Assembly: GCF_001975225.1 (NCBI RefSeq)
Contig: NZ_CP019445.1
Span: forward strand, 496,001-560,000
Direction of reading: 5' to 3'
Length of the DNA stretch: 64,000 nt
DNA from: Kosakonia cowanii JCM 10956 = DSM 18146
GTDB lineage: Bacteria; Pseudomonadota; Gammaproteobacteria; Enterobacterales; Enterobacteriaceae
A program made the position numbers and the translations under genes. The notes under the pieces are model-generated. The model had not been told where the DNA came from, did no database searches, and saw only the letters and a list, made by a program, of their open reading frames with translations. Numbering within the stretch: the first letter of the stretch is position 1; every line of letters starts with the position of its first letter. Positions 39,853-48,169 of this stretch are shown piece after piece.

Positions 39853-40611
39853 GTGACTCGCGATATCGCACAAACCTTTTTCCGCTCAGCGGCGCTGCCC
39901 GGCGTGGAGCTGCGTAGCACCCGCAACAGCACGCAGGCGTATAAGCGCCACCGCCACGCAGAACTCTCCATTGGCGCGATTATCGAAGGCCAGACCCGCT
40001 GCGTCTGCCATCAGCAGGAGTACCTGCTGCGGCCAGGCGACCTGATTATTATCCCGGCCCTGACGCCGCACAGCTGTAACCCGCTCGCCGGGCAGCCACG
40101 CAGTTACCATATGCTCTATCTGGCAGATGAAAATCGTGGCCAACAGGTGATTCGCGACCCGCAGTTGTTCAAACACTTCCTGCATATTGTCGCGCTGATG
40201 GAGAATAACCAGACGCAGGCATTGCAAGGAGCCATCCAGACTCTGCTCGACGCCCTGCCGCAGGTACCTGATGATGAACCGCTCCACGCGATCAGCGAGC
40301 AGGTGCAGATGGCGTTGCAGGAGAATTTGCAGCAGCCACCGACGCTGGATGCGCTGGCCCACGCCTTTTCGCTGCGCAAAGAGACGCTGATCCGCACCTT
40401 CAAACGGGACACCGGTTTAACGCCCGGCAGCTTTCTCAACCTCGCGCGCGTTGAGTTCGCTAAAAGCCGCCTGCGCGCCGGGGATAAACTGGCAGATGTC
40501 GGCTACCAGAGCGGTTTTGCCGACCAGAGCCACTTTCATAAAACCTTTGTCAGCTACACCGCCGCCACGCCGCGCCAGTACGCGCTCGGATCAATATCAG
40601 ACAATAAATAG
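39853..40611 (+). CDS. AraC-family regulator
   Basis: 252 residues. The N-terminal cupin sensor has HRHAELSIGAIIEG and LLRPGDLIIIPALTPHSCNP. The C-terminal double HTH reads TLDALAHAFSLRKETLIRTFKRDTGLTPGSFLNLARVEFAKSRL and ADVGYQSGFADQSHFHKTFVSYTAATPRQY. The start is GTG at 39853 because no in-frame ATG precedes the conserved part; the ribosome site is weak. The LysE-type gene 46 bp downstream is its likely target. This pair resembles amino-acid exporters and their AraC activators found elsewhere. Confidence 0.87.
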   Translation: MTRDIAQTFFRSAALPGVELRSTRNSTQAYKRHRHAELSIGAIIEGQTRCVCHQQEYLLRPGDLIIIPALTPHSCNPLAGQPRSYHMLYLADENRGQQVIRDPQLFKHFLHIVALMENNQTQALQGAIQTLLDALPQVPDDEPLHAISEQVQMALQENLQQPPTLDALAHAFSLRKETLIRTFKRDTGLTPGSFLNLARVEFAKSRLRAGDKLADVGYQSGFADQSHFHKTFVSYTAATPRQYALGSISDNK

Positions 40612-40657
40612 CGCCGCACAGCCGCTATGGTGACCGCAACGTTTATGCGAGGTCACT

Positions 40658-41281
40658 ATGGATATCTTTCCCGCCGCTTTTCCCGCCCTGGCGCTGGCGC
40701 ATTTTGTCGCGCTGCTCAGCCCCGGCCCGGACTTTTTCCTGCTGATAGGTTACGCCATTCGTTACCGCCTGCGCGGCAGCGTCGGGCTCTGCATCGGCAT
40801 CGCTTTGGGTAACGCGCTCTATATTCTGCTGGTGATTATCGGGGCCAGCGCGCTGCGCCACTTCAGCGGGCTGTTTACCGCCATCGAACTGCTCGGCGCG
40901 CTTTATCTGCTGTGGATTGGCTCACACCTGGTGCGCAGTCGCCCGCAAACGCTGGCGCTGGATGAGACGCGTCAGCGCTGCCCCGGCATCGGTAAACAGT
41001 TTTTACTTGGCCTCGGCTCAGCGCTGCTTAACCCGAAAAACGCCCTCTTCTACCTGGCGCTGATGACCGCCCTGCTCGGCCCGGATGTGACGCTACTGCA
41101 ACAATCTGTCAGCGGGATCTGGATGGTAATGGTAGTGCTGCTGTGGGATGTAGCGCTGGTCAGCCTGATTGGCCTGCCTGCGCTGCAACGGCGTCTGAGC
41201 CGCAGCATCTGCTGGATAGAGCGCATCGCTGGCGTAGTGCTGATGGTGTTTGGCGGGTGGATCTTATGGAAAATCCTGTAA
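40658..41281 (+). CDS. LysE/RhtB-family amino-acid exporter
   Basis: 207 residues with six hydrophobic helices. The family signature near the N-terminus is SPGPDFFLLIGYAIRYRLRGSVGLCIGIALGNALYI, and the mid-protein motif is LGLGSALLNPKNALFYLAL. Members export amino acids or homoserine lactones; the substrate here is unknown. It follows the AraC gene closely and is convergent with the YafQ-like toxin. Confidence 0.9.
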   Translation: MDIFPAAFPALALAHFVALLSPGPDFFLLIGYAIRYRLRGSVGLCIGIALGNALYILLVIIGASALRHFSGLFTAIELLGALYLLWIGSHLVRSRPQTLALDETRQRCPGIGKQFLLGLGSALLNPKNALFYLALMTALLGPDVTLLQQSVSGIWMVMVVLLWDVALVSLIGLPALQRRLSRSICWIERIAGVVLMVFGGWILWKIL

Positions 41282-41285
41282 GGCG

Positions 41286-41591
41286 TTATTCGAATAGCTC
41301 GGCATGGGTACCCAAATCGGTGAATACCACCAGATGCTTTTCGTCATCAAGGCGATAGACCAGCAGATAGTCGCCGCCGATATGCAGTTCGCGAAACCCC
41401 TGCATATTTCCGGTTAAAGCATGATCGTTATAGTGGGCGGGAAGCGGGTTGCCGGAGAGCACCATCGACATGATAGCAGCCGTCTCATGCATGTCCCGGC
41501 GTCCCGCTTTGTTGTATCGCTCCCAGGCCTTCACAAAGGTTTTGGTGTAATCGGAGCGGAATGGCAGGCGCGCGCGTTTACTCTTTCCCAT
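41286..41591 (-). CDS. YafQ/RelE-type mRNA interferase toxin
   Basis: 101 residues. The C-terminal half aligns with E. coli YafQ: NDHALTGNMQGFRELHIGGDYLLVYRLD, then DLGTHAELF. It keeps three catalytic His and the Asp used by YafQ, while the Trp after that Asp is replaced by Tyr. YafQ cuts mRNA on the ribosome. The gene overlaps the antitoxin gene by 14 bp, antitoxin first, the usual type II order. It could also be called RelE/ParE superfamily. Confidence 0.88.
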   Translation of the reverse strand: MGKSKRARLPFRSDYTKTFVKAWERYNKAGRRDMHETAAIMSMVLSGNPLPAHYNDHALTGNMQGFRELHIGGDYLLVYRLDDEKHLVVFTDLGTHAELFE

Positions 41592-41850
41592 CGTTTAAGC
41601 TGTCCATTAGCTGTTCAACACTCTCAAAGCGCCCCTGCTTTTGCGCGGCGATCTCTTCGGCCTCAACCATTGCGTTACGTAACCGGGCGGTGGGTTTCGC
41701 GGTGATTTCAAAAGGTATCCCTTCGTTTTTAACAATTTGCTCAGCAAACAGGCGTATCGCCGTGCTCCAGTTAAGGCCGCAATTTTCAAGCACCAGCCCG
41801 GCGCGTGCTTTAAGTTCGCTGTCGATACGCGATCGGATAACAGAATCCAT
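41578..41850 (-). CDS. DinJ/RelB-type antitoxin
   Basis: 90 residues. The N-terminal ribbon-helix-helix (MDSVIRSRIDSELKARAGLVLENCGLNWSTAIRLFAEQIVKNEGIPFEI) is typical of DinJ/RelB. The acidic, less ordered C-terminus would wrap the toxin. It is the first gene of the pair and is divergent from yjiN across 85 bp, where its self-operator should lie. Confidence 0.88.
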   Translation of the reverse strand: MDSVIRSRIDSELKARAGLVLENCGLNWSTAIRLFAEQIVKNEGIPFEITAKPTARLRNAMVEAEEIAAQKQGRFESVEQLMDSLNDGKE

Positions 41851-41935
41851 ATAACCTCCTGTGCGTTTGTGGGCACAGTGTAGCTACAAAATTGATTCTT
41901 TGCACCTTCGCCTCGTCTCGCTCTATGCTTATCAG

Positions 41936-43216
41936 ATGGAAAAATTAGCTGAACTGAAGCGCGCCAAACGACTGGCGCTGTCGCTGCTGCTGATCGCTGC
42001 CGCAGTATTTGTTACCACTCTCTTTCTGCCGGCAAACTTCTGGGTGAGCGGGATCAAAGCCATTGCCGAAGCGGCGATGGTCGGCGCGCTGGCCGACTGG
42101 TTTGCGGTGGTAGCGCTGTTTCGCCGCGTGCCGCTGCCGTTTATTTCTCGCCATACGGCGATTATTCCGCGCAATAAAGACCGGATTGGCGACAATCTTG
42201 GTCAGTTCGTGCAGGAGAAATTTCTTGATACCCAATCGCTGGTGGCGCTGATCCAGCGGCATCAGCCCGCGCAGATGATCGGCGTCTGGTTCAGCCAGCC
42301 GGAGAACGCGCAGCGCGTCGGCACGCATCTGTTGCAAGTGATGAGCGGCTTTCTCGAGATGACCGATGACAGCCGTATTCAGCGGCTGATCCGCCGGGCG
42401 GTGCACAAAGCGATCGATAAAGTCGATTTAACGCAAACCAGCGCCCTGATGCTGGAGAGCCTGACACGTAACAACCGCCACCAGAAGTTGCTGGACACGT
42501 TAATTACTCAGTTGATTGCGCTGTTGCAACGGGAAAATACGCGTACCTTTATCGCCCGGCAGGTGGTGCACTGGCTGGAGACCGACCATCCGGTGAAGGC
42601 GAAAGTGCTGCCGAAAGAGTGGCTGGGGGAGCAGAGCGCGGCGCTGGTCTCTGATGCGGTTAACTCCCTGCTGGATGATATCAATGCCGATCGCACGCAC
42701 CAGATCCGCCAGGCCTTCGATCGCGCGACGATGAAACTGATCGCTAACCTGAAAAGCGATCCGGAGATGGCAGAGCGGGCGGAAAACATCAAAGAGTATT
42801 TGAAGAACGATGAGGCGTTTAACCGCTACGTTGGCGAGATGTGGGGCGATCTGCGCAACTGGATGAAAGCGGATATGCACTCCGACGATTCAAAGATGCA
42901 AAAGCGCATTAGTGAGGCCGGGCTGTGGTTTGGCGAAACGCTGCTGGCGGACGGCGCGCTGCGCGCCTCGCTTAACGAGCACCTCGAACAGGCGGCCCAT
43001 CGCGTCGCGCCGGAGTTTTCGGCTTTCCTGACGCGTCATATCAGCGACACGGTGAAGAGCTGGGATGCGCGGGATATGTCTTACCAGGTGGAGCTCAATA
43101 TCGGCAAGGATCTGCAATTTATCCGTATCAACGGCACGCTGGTCGGCGGCTGTATTGGCCTGATTTTGTACCTCCTGTCGCAGATCCCGGCGCTCTTCAA
43201 CCTCTCTGCCCTCTGA
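41936..43216 (+). CDS. yjiN: YjiN, DUF445 membrane protein
   Basis: 426 residues from the ATG at 41936, identical in length to E. coli YjiN. The N-terminal hydrophobic hairpin ([52 protein letters not shown]) and the C-terminal helix [22 protein letters not shown] bracket a long cytoplasmic helical domain. DUF445 function is not established. The 25 upstream codons in frame are not conserved. Confidence 0.93.
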   Translation: MEKLAELKRAKRLALSLLLIAAAVFVTTLFLPANFWVSGIKAIAEAAMVGALADWFAVVALFRRVPLPFISRHTAIIPRNKDRIGDNLGQFVQEKFLDTQSLVALIQRHQPAQMIGVWFSQPENAQRVGTHLLQVMSGFLEMTDDSRIQRLIRRAVHKAIDKVDLTQTSALMLESLTRNNRHQKLLDTLITQLIALLQRENTRTFIARQVVHWLETDHPVKAKVLPKEWLGEQSAALVSDAVNSLLDDINADRTHQIRQAFDRATMKLIANLKSDPEMAERAENIKEYLKNDEAFNRYVGEMWGDLRNWMKADMHSDDSKMQKRISEAGLWFGETLLADGALRASLNEHLEQAAHRVAPEFSAFLTRHISDTVKSWDARDMSYQVELNIGKDLQFIRINGTLVGGCIGLILYLLSQIPALFNLSAL

Positions 43217-43217
43217 G

Positions 43218-43362
43218 TTGCCGGATGGCGGCTCACGCCTTATCCGGCCTACAAAAGCGAACCGTAGGCCGGATAAGCGCAGCGCCATCCGGCAATTAAT
43301 CCCCTCGTGCGGCCAACAACATCGCCATACCGTAGGCCGGATAAGCGTAGCGCCATCCGGCA
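43218..43362. repeat. BIME: three REP units downstream of yjiN
   Basis: One inverted unit (TTGCCGGATGGCGGC...TTATCCGGCCTAC, 43218-43252) and two direct units (43264-43294 and 43332-43362, GTAGGCCGGATAAGCG...). They lie between two convergent genes, a classical mosaic arrangement unlike the uniform array at 37 kb. Confidence 0.9.
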
Positions 43363-43368
43363 ATGGGT

Positions 43369-44433
43369 TCACTCCTCAATCACAAACCGTGTCGCTTCAA
43401 AGCGGTTCAAAATCAGGTGCACCAGATAGACCATCGTCAGGGTCGCCACCAGCGAAACGGTGACGGAGACAATACGGTACAAATCACTGAACACCAGGTC
43501 GGTGTCCGGGTGCAGATTCTGGCCAAACATAATGCCGATGGTGGTGACGCTGGCGAAACCGACGCCCGCGCCCACCTTCTCCATCACATGCAGCCGCGCG
43601 CTAAACGCCAGCCCAAGGCCGATCAGCGGCATCATCAACAGCATATGGCTGCTGTGGTTATAGAGAATCAACTGCACCAGCAGGATGTAGAGACACGCCA
43701 GCACCACGCCCACCACGCGCCATAACGAACTCAGCACCGAGCCGCGATAGTGCATCGGAAAGAGGATCAAAATGCCCGCCATCAATGCCGAAAGCGAATC
43801 GCTCAGGTCGCTCATCTGGAAGACAACAAAAATCATCGTCGCCACCGTGCCGGAGAGCAGCGATTCGTGGCGTACTCGGGCAGCGTTTTTCTCAATCAGC
43901 GGCGGACGGGTGCGCGGCTCGACGTCCGGCAGCAGAAAGTGCATCAGCGCGCTAAGAACGACGGCCATAATACTGGCCTCAATATTGGAAAAGAGCAGCG
44001 TGTGCCAGTCGCTCGACGGGTAGCTCATAAAGTTGAGCATCGTGCTCTGGCACACCACGCCGGTAGAACCAAAGAGAAACAGCGGGCCTTTGCTCATAAA
44101 GCGAAAACGCATTACGTAGAGCCCAAACACCACCAGCGTCATGATCACCGGCCACTGCATCAGATAGCCGATGATAAACACCATTTCGACACAGTTAATC
44201 ACCGCGCTGAACACAAACTGTTTGGCGACGTGGCGGTTAAACACCGGCACCAGCGACAGCAGCATCACCGGGTAGATGACATAGAAGACGCCATACTGCG
44301 TGTTGTAAAAGCTCGACACGCTCAGGGCGATCATCCCGGAGAAAACAATGCGCAGCGTCTGGCGGAAATCATTCGCCGTGTAGACGATATTGCCGTGCGG
44401 CGTAAAGACGCGGGCCAGCGTGTTAATAGACAT
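43369..44433 (-). CDS. DUF2955/FUSC-type inner-membrane efflux component
   Basis: 354 residues with about ten hydrophobic segments in two blocks (residues 25-165 and 200-345) and a cytoplasmic stretch between. It resembles DUF2955 proteins, related to the AaeB/FUSC aromatic-acid exporters. It overlaps the HlyD gene by 11 bp. With it the protein probably forms a pump of the AaeAB kind. The substrate is unknown. Confidence 0.8.
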   Translation of the reverse strand: MSINTLARVFTPHGNIVYTANDFRQTLRIVFSGMIALSVSSFYNTQYGVFYVIYPVMLLSLVPVFNRHVAKQFVFSAVINCVEMVFIIGYLMQWPVIMTLVVFGLYVMRFRFMSKGPLFLFGSTGVVCQSTMLNFMSYPSSDWHTLLFSNIEASIMAVVLSALMHFLLPDVEPRTRPPLIEKNAARVRHESLLSGTVATMIFVVFQMSDLSDSLSALMAGILILFPMHYRGSVLSSLWRVVGVVLACLYILLVQLILYNHSSHMLLMMPLIGLGLAFSARLHVMEKVGAGVGFASVTTIGIMFGQNLHPDTDLVFSDLYRIVSVTVSLVATLTMVYLVHLILNRFEATRFVIEE

Positions 44434-45490
44434 AGTGCAGCAGGCTTACCAGGCGGATTTGCAGCCCGGAGAAGAAGCGGGCGAAGATCCCTTCGCTGTT
44501 ATAGAGCTGCACCGTGGCGCGCGCGCCGGTCGGCAGTTCTTTTGGCAACGGCTCATCCAGCGCCACATGAATGCGCATGCGCTGCGCATCGCGCACCCAG
44601 CGGTTGGAAGTTTCCGGCTCCGAAAGCTGACCGTTTACCGCTTCCTGCCCGGCGAGTGTGCCCGCATCGCTGCTGGTGACATGCGCGTGGAATACCTGGC
44701 CCGGCAGCGCATCAAACACTACCGCCGCATCGGTGCCAATATGGGTATGGCGCAGGCTCTTTTCACGAAAATCGGCGACGATATCGCTCTTTTCATGCAC
44801 CAGTGCCAGCGACGCGCCGCCCGCCTGGGCATAAAAACCGGGGCTGAGCTGCAGGTTGCTGACCGTGCCGTCTGCTTCGGCGCGCACCTGCGTCCAGCCA
44901 AGGTTTAGCTGCGCCTGTTGCAGGGCGTTGCGGTATTTTTGCAGCGTGACGTTATGCGCCTCATCACGTTCACCGCGCTGAATACGCAGTGCTTCAATGC
45001 TGGCGTTAAGGTTCGTCACCGACTGCTCACTCCCCTGCCAGGTGGTGCGCACGTTATCAAGGTCGGACTGCGAGACACTCTGCATTTTGCCGAGTCGCTG
45101 ATAACGCTCAAAGGTGACGCGATTATTCTGCGCTGTCAGCTGCGCCGTTTTCAGGCTTGCCTGCGCGGCGGCAATCTGCGCGTCGAGCTGTTGATTGGTC
45201 AGACGCGCTTGCGCCAGCGCAATCTCCGCGGCTTCAACCTGGTTTTCAAAGGGAGTAGCGTCGAGCCGGTAGAGCAGATCGCCGCGCTTTACCCGGCTGT
45301 TGTTCTGCACGTAAACCTCAGAAACATAGCCAGAGACGCGGGCGGAAACCGGCGTCACCACGCGCATCACGGTGGAGTCCGGCGTTAGCGGGATCCAGAT
45401 ATCGGCGACAATAAAATAGACAAACATCAGCAGGAAAGAGGCAATACTGACCCTTACCCAGCGGGCAAATTTTTGTTCAGGCGTCATCAT
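44423..45490 (-). CDS. HlyD/EmrA-type membrane fusion protein
   Basis: 355 residues. One N-terminal membrane anchor (about 13-31, SIASFLLMFVYFIVADIW), then the first half of the lipoyl domain (VVTPVSARVSGYVSEVYVQNNSRVKRGDLLYRLD), a long coiled-coil hairpin (about 80-195), and the second lipoyl half (RAEADGTVSNLQLSPGFYAQAG). It is the periplasmic adaptor of the pump whose inner-membrane part is the overlapping DUF2955 gene. It is preceded by a MarR regulator four bases away. Confidence 0.92.
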   Translation of the reverse strand: MMTPEQKFARWVRVSIASFLLMFVYFIVADIWIPLTPDSTVMRVVTPVSARVSGYVSEVYVQNNSRVKRGDLLYRLDATPFENQVEAAEIALAQARLTNQQLDAQIAAAQASLKTAQLTAQNNRVTFERYQRLGKMQSVSQSDLDNVRTTWQGSEQSVTNLNASIEALRIQRGERDEAHNVTLQKYRNALQQAQLNLGWTQVRAEADGTVSNLQLSPGFYAQAGGASLALVHEKSDIVADFREKSLRHTHIGTDAAVVFDALPGQVFHAHVTSSDAGTLAGQEAVNGQLSEPETSNRWVRDAQRMRIHVALDEPLPKELPTGARATVQLYNSEGIFARFFSGLQIRLVSLLHYVY

Positions 45491-45494
45491 TTTC

Positions 45495-45962
45495 TTATTC
45501 GGTTTTATTATCTTCTTCGCGCATCACGCGCAGATTACAGGCGAGTTGGCTCAGCGTAGCGCTGAACTTTTGCAGATCTTCCGCCGGGATACTCTCCGTT
45601 GCCCGCAGCTGACAGGCTTCAATCACTTGTGTGATTTTCTCCAGCAGCGCGCACCCTTTGGCGGTCAATTTCAGCAGGCGGATGCGCTTGTCGTACGGCG
45701 ATGTCGTACGCGCAATCAGCCCCTGCGTCTCCAGTTGGGCGAGCGTGCGCATCAGTGGCGGCAGTTCAATGCCCTGCACTTCCGCCAGCTCGCTGACCGA
45801 AACATTGTCCCCCAGTTGCTGCAACTGCATCAGCACCGTCCAGCTCGACTGGGTAATGCCGGTGTCGCGCAGGGCATGATCAATGGTCGCTCGCCACTGG
45901 CGCACCACCATTGCCATGCGCATTCCCAGCGGCCGGCGAGCAAACAGTTCATCTTCGGTCAT
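45495..45962 (-). CDS. MarR-family regulator of the efflux operon
   Basis: 155 residues. The winged helix reads VSVSELAEVQGIELPPLMRTLAQLETQGLIARTTSPYDKRIRLLKLT, with the DxR wing of MarR proteins. It is the first gene of marR-hlyD-DUF2955, so it probably represses its own operon and responds to an exported aromatic compound. It is SlyA-like in size, but the real SlyA lies elsewhere in enterobacteria. Confidence 0.9.
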   Translation of the reverse strand: MTEDELFARRPLGMRMAMVVRQWRATIDHALRDTGITQSSWTVLMQLQQLGDNVSVSELAEVQGIELPPLMRTLAQLETQGLIARTTSPYDKRIRLLKLTAKGCALLEKITQVIEACQLRATESIPAEDLQKFSATLSQLACNLRVMREEDNKTE

Positions 45963-46061
45963 TACGTCCCCTCACATTAGCGGAGGGGCACGATAAAGGT
46001 TATCAGGGTAAGTATCAAGAAACGGCGGGGCAAAGAGCATGGATTGTGAAAGGCGCGGAGG

Positions 46062-46493
46062 TCAATCAAAAAACACCATTCCCTTATAGGGCTTCGCGCG
46101 ACAAGCCGCCAGACGCTGCGCCAGATCGCCGACGTGTGCTTCCAGCTTATGACCGTCCGGGTCAAGGAAGTAGTACGATGCCCCTTCGCTTTTGTTCACC
46201 TTCCAGCTCACCACGCCCGCCTGTTCCAGCCGCGTGATAAACGCTGCCAGTTCGTGCTCGCCAATGCTAAACGCGTAGTGGGTGTAATCCCTTTGATCGG
46301 CAGTAACAACCCGGCGCGCCTCATCGACGGAGAGGCAAATCCAGATATCGCCGCAGGTGAGATACGCGCCGTTATCCCAGCGTGCATGCAGCTTCAGGCC
46401 GAGCAACTGATGGTAGAAATCGACGCTGCGCGCCAGGTCGCTGACCGCCAGCGTAAGGTGGTTAAGGGTAGTTAGCACGGTCTCGCTCTCCAT
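46062..46493 (-). CDS. fosA: FosA-type fosfomycin glutathione transferase
   Basis: 143 residues from the ATG at 46493, which overlaps the hipA-like stop as TAATG. A GTG at 46478 with GGAG upstream would give 138 residues ([11 protein letters not shown]) and fits known FosA N-termini better, so the start is uncertain. The Mn2+ ligands are in [16 protein letters not shown] and HKLEAHVG. The K+ loop [17 protein letters not shown] and the C-terminal [17 protein letters not shown] are diagnostic of FosA. It opens the epoxide of fosfomycin with glutathione. Chromosomal fosA genes are common in this group. Confidence 0.92.
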   Translation of the reverse strand: MESETVLTTLNHLTLAVSDLARSVDFYHQLLGLKLHARWDNGAYLTCGDIWICLSVDEARRVVTADQRDYTHYAFSIGEHELAAFITRLEQAGVVSWKVNKSEGASYYFLDPDGHKLEAHVGDLAQRLAACRAKPYKGMVFFD

Positions 46494-47731
46494 TAAAAGT
46501 TAAACGCCGAAGCCATTCTTTCCTGCTCGCTGCGCGCGATGCCCAGCGTTTCAGCATGGCTGCGCCACTGGCTTACGCTGCTTAATACCTCTTGTTTAAT
46601 CGCGTGCGCTCGTGAACTACTCAACTGGAAAAAATCGATAACTGACATCGCCAGTTCAAACTCGAGGCTGTTATCGCTATCGCTGATATTAAGATGCAAC
46701 CCTTGTGCATCCGGCACCGGATTAATGTCATAAGCGGGCGACAAACGCCAGCCACCCTGCTGATAAATAAAACCGTGATTACGCAGGTGATCGTCGTTAT
46801 TAGAAACGGCGATATTGAAAACGATGCGTCGCCATAGCTGGGCTAAATCGTCGCGGCTGCGGGCACCCTTTTCCGTCAGGAACTGCGCCAGCTCGAGGTA
46901 GGAGGCCTCGTAATCACCATCGTAATAACCAAGCTGTGTCATCGCAGAGGTAAAGTGCAGACGGGAATCGGACGTTCTGTCAAAACGCTTAGTCAGGAAG
47001 GTGTGGTATTCACTCTCGAAGCGCTCGATGCGGCACTCTGCCATATCGATCCCCGCATTACGCGCCAGTTGCCAGGTCAGAAACTCCCACGCCGCAATGT
47101 CGTAATCATCGTAGCGGCTGGGGAATTTGGCGATCCATAAATGATCATCTTCATCACGCACGCTGGCTTTAGGCCGCGCGCCGCCCAGCGAGGAGCCCGG
47201 CGACATCAGCATTTCCAGCCATTTCAGGTACTCAGCATCGTCACGCTCGTCATGCCGTTCGACCTGCTCTGCCGCATGCGCCAGCTCTCTTAACGAGGTC
47301 AGTGGTGGTGCCGCTAGCCGGTGGTTATCGTCAAGAAAAGTGCCGTCTGGATCGCGTTTGAAGCGCAGCGCGCCCTGGCGGTGAAAATCATGCACCCCCA
47401 GCAGAAAATCGATTTCGCCCAGTTGCCGTGGACGACGCGCTTCATGCCGGGCAAGGATAGCCTCCCGCCGTTTCATCAGTAGCCGCCCCCAGCGATCCGG
47501 ACAGGAGTCGAGAAAAACGCGAAAATTTCGTGATGCCTGGCTGTGCTGCTCGCCGGAGTAGAGTTCCAGGTCGGGATCGACTTTCTGCGCGAAGGGCGAT
47601 ATCAGCCACTCATCGTCATAGCGAAAACTAAAATGCTCGCCATTGCGTATCCTGTCTGCGCGCAGCAGGCCAACCCGCGCAGGCTCGGCAAAATCTTGCC
47701 AGTCGGCATACACCCAAACATCCGTGGTCAT
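46493..47731 (-). CDS. HipA-family serine/threonine kinase toxin
   Basis: 412 residues. Visible are the HipA N-terminal region ([28 protein letters not shown]), the glycine-rich [10 protein letters not shown] loop, the catalytic loop [12 protein letters not shown], and the metal-binding YDINPVP. E. coli HipA phosphorylates GltX and causes persistence. The target here is unknown, and this protein is of the DUF-type HipA seen with short HipB partners. Its start overlaps the HipB stop (TAATG) and its own stop overlaps fosA in the same way. Confidence 0.9.
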   Translation of the reverse strand: MTTDVWVYADWQDFAEPARVGLLRADRIRNGEHFSFRYDDEWLISPFAQKVDPDLELYSGEQHSQASRNFRVFLDSCPDRWGRLLMKRREAILARHEARRPRQLGEIDFLLGVHDFHRQGALRFKRDPDGTFLDDNHRLAAPPLTSLRELAHAAEQVERHDERDDAEYLKWLEMLMSPGSSLGGARPKASVRDEDDHLWIAKFPSRYDDYDIAAWEFLTWQLARNAGIDMAECRIERFESEYHTFLTKRFDRTSDSRLHFTSAMTQLGYYDGDYEASYLELAQFLTEKGARSRDDLAQLWRRIVFNIAVSNNDDHLRNHGFIYQQGGWRLSPAYDINPVPDAQGLHLNISDSDNSLEFELAMSVIDFFQLSSSRAHAIKQEVLSSVSQWRSHAETLGIARSEQERMASAFNF

Positions 47732-48048
47732 TAACGCGGCTCTCCTCTCTTCCTTAAAAGCTCTATATCCTGCAACTTGCGCCCCAGTTCATCATCCCTG
47801 GCAAGCAGAAGAAAATCATCGACCAGCCCGAGTACGCCAAGCACAGCCACATAGTGCCCAAGCGAAACCCCCGGGTCGCCCTGCTCGATTTTTCGCAAGG
47901 TGAGACGGCTTAACCCCGTTCGTTCCGAGAGCATAGTCTGAGTGAGTTTTCGGCGTTTGCGGGCGAGTTTGATGTTCTCACCAAACTGCGTAAGCACTTG
48001 TTGATGGCGGGGGAAGATAACCGCGCTGCGTTTATCTCTTGCTGTCAT
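47731..48048 (-). CDS. HipB-like Xre-family antitoxin/repressor
   Basis: 105 residues from the ATG at 48048. The HTH is FGENIKLARKRRKLTQTMLSERTGLSRLTLRKIEQGDPGVSLGHYVAVLGVLGL, typical of Xre/HipB proteins. Upstream in-frame ATGs at 48066 and 48132 would read through the large inverted repeat and are less likely. The start codon lies inside the left arm of that repeat. It probably binds there and blocks its own expression. Confidence 0.88.
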   Translation of the reverse strand: MTARDKRSAVIFPRHQQVLTQFGENIKLARKRRKLTQTMLSERTGLSRLTLRKIEQGDPGVSLGHYVAVLGVLGLVDDFLLLARDDELGRKLQDIELLRKRGEPR

Positions 48049-48099
48049 GGTCACTATACTTACCATTAATATTGAATTTGGTAAGTATAGTGACCATGA
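48045..48099. promoter_or_regulatory. Operator: 20-bp perfect inverted repeat at the hipB-like promoter
   Basis: The arms 48045-48064 and 48080-48099 are exact reverse complements over 20 bp, separated by 15 bp of AT-rich sequence (ATTAATATTGAATTT). The core of each arm is GGTCACTATACTTACC. The left arm contains the hipB start codon and the right arm contains an ATG facing the other way that opens only nine codons. The palindrome is expected to be the autoregulatory site of the HipB-HipA-FosA operon. Confidence 0.85.
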
Positions 48100-48169
48100 A
48101 ATCGAAGGTAAAGTATATAAAATGAACACCACCGCATTCTTTTATCAGGTCGCGGCGGTGCTCAGAGGG

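Noticed and set aside
48096..48125. Nine-codon ORF facing away from the HipB-like gene (MKSKVKYIK)
   Set aside because: The ATG is only the mirror image of the real start codon within the inverted repeat, and there is no ribosome site.
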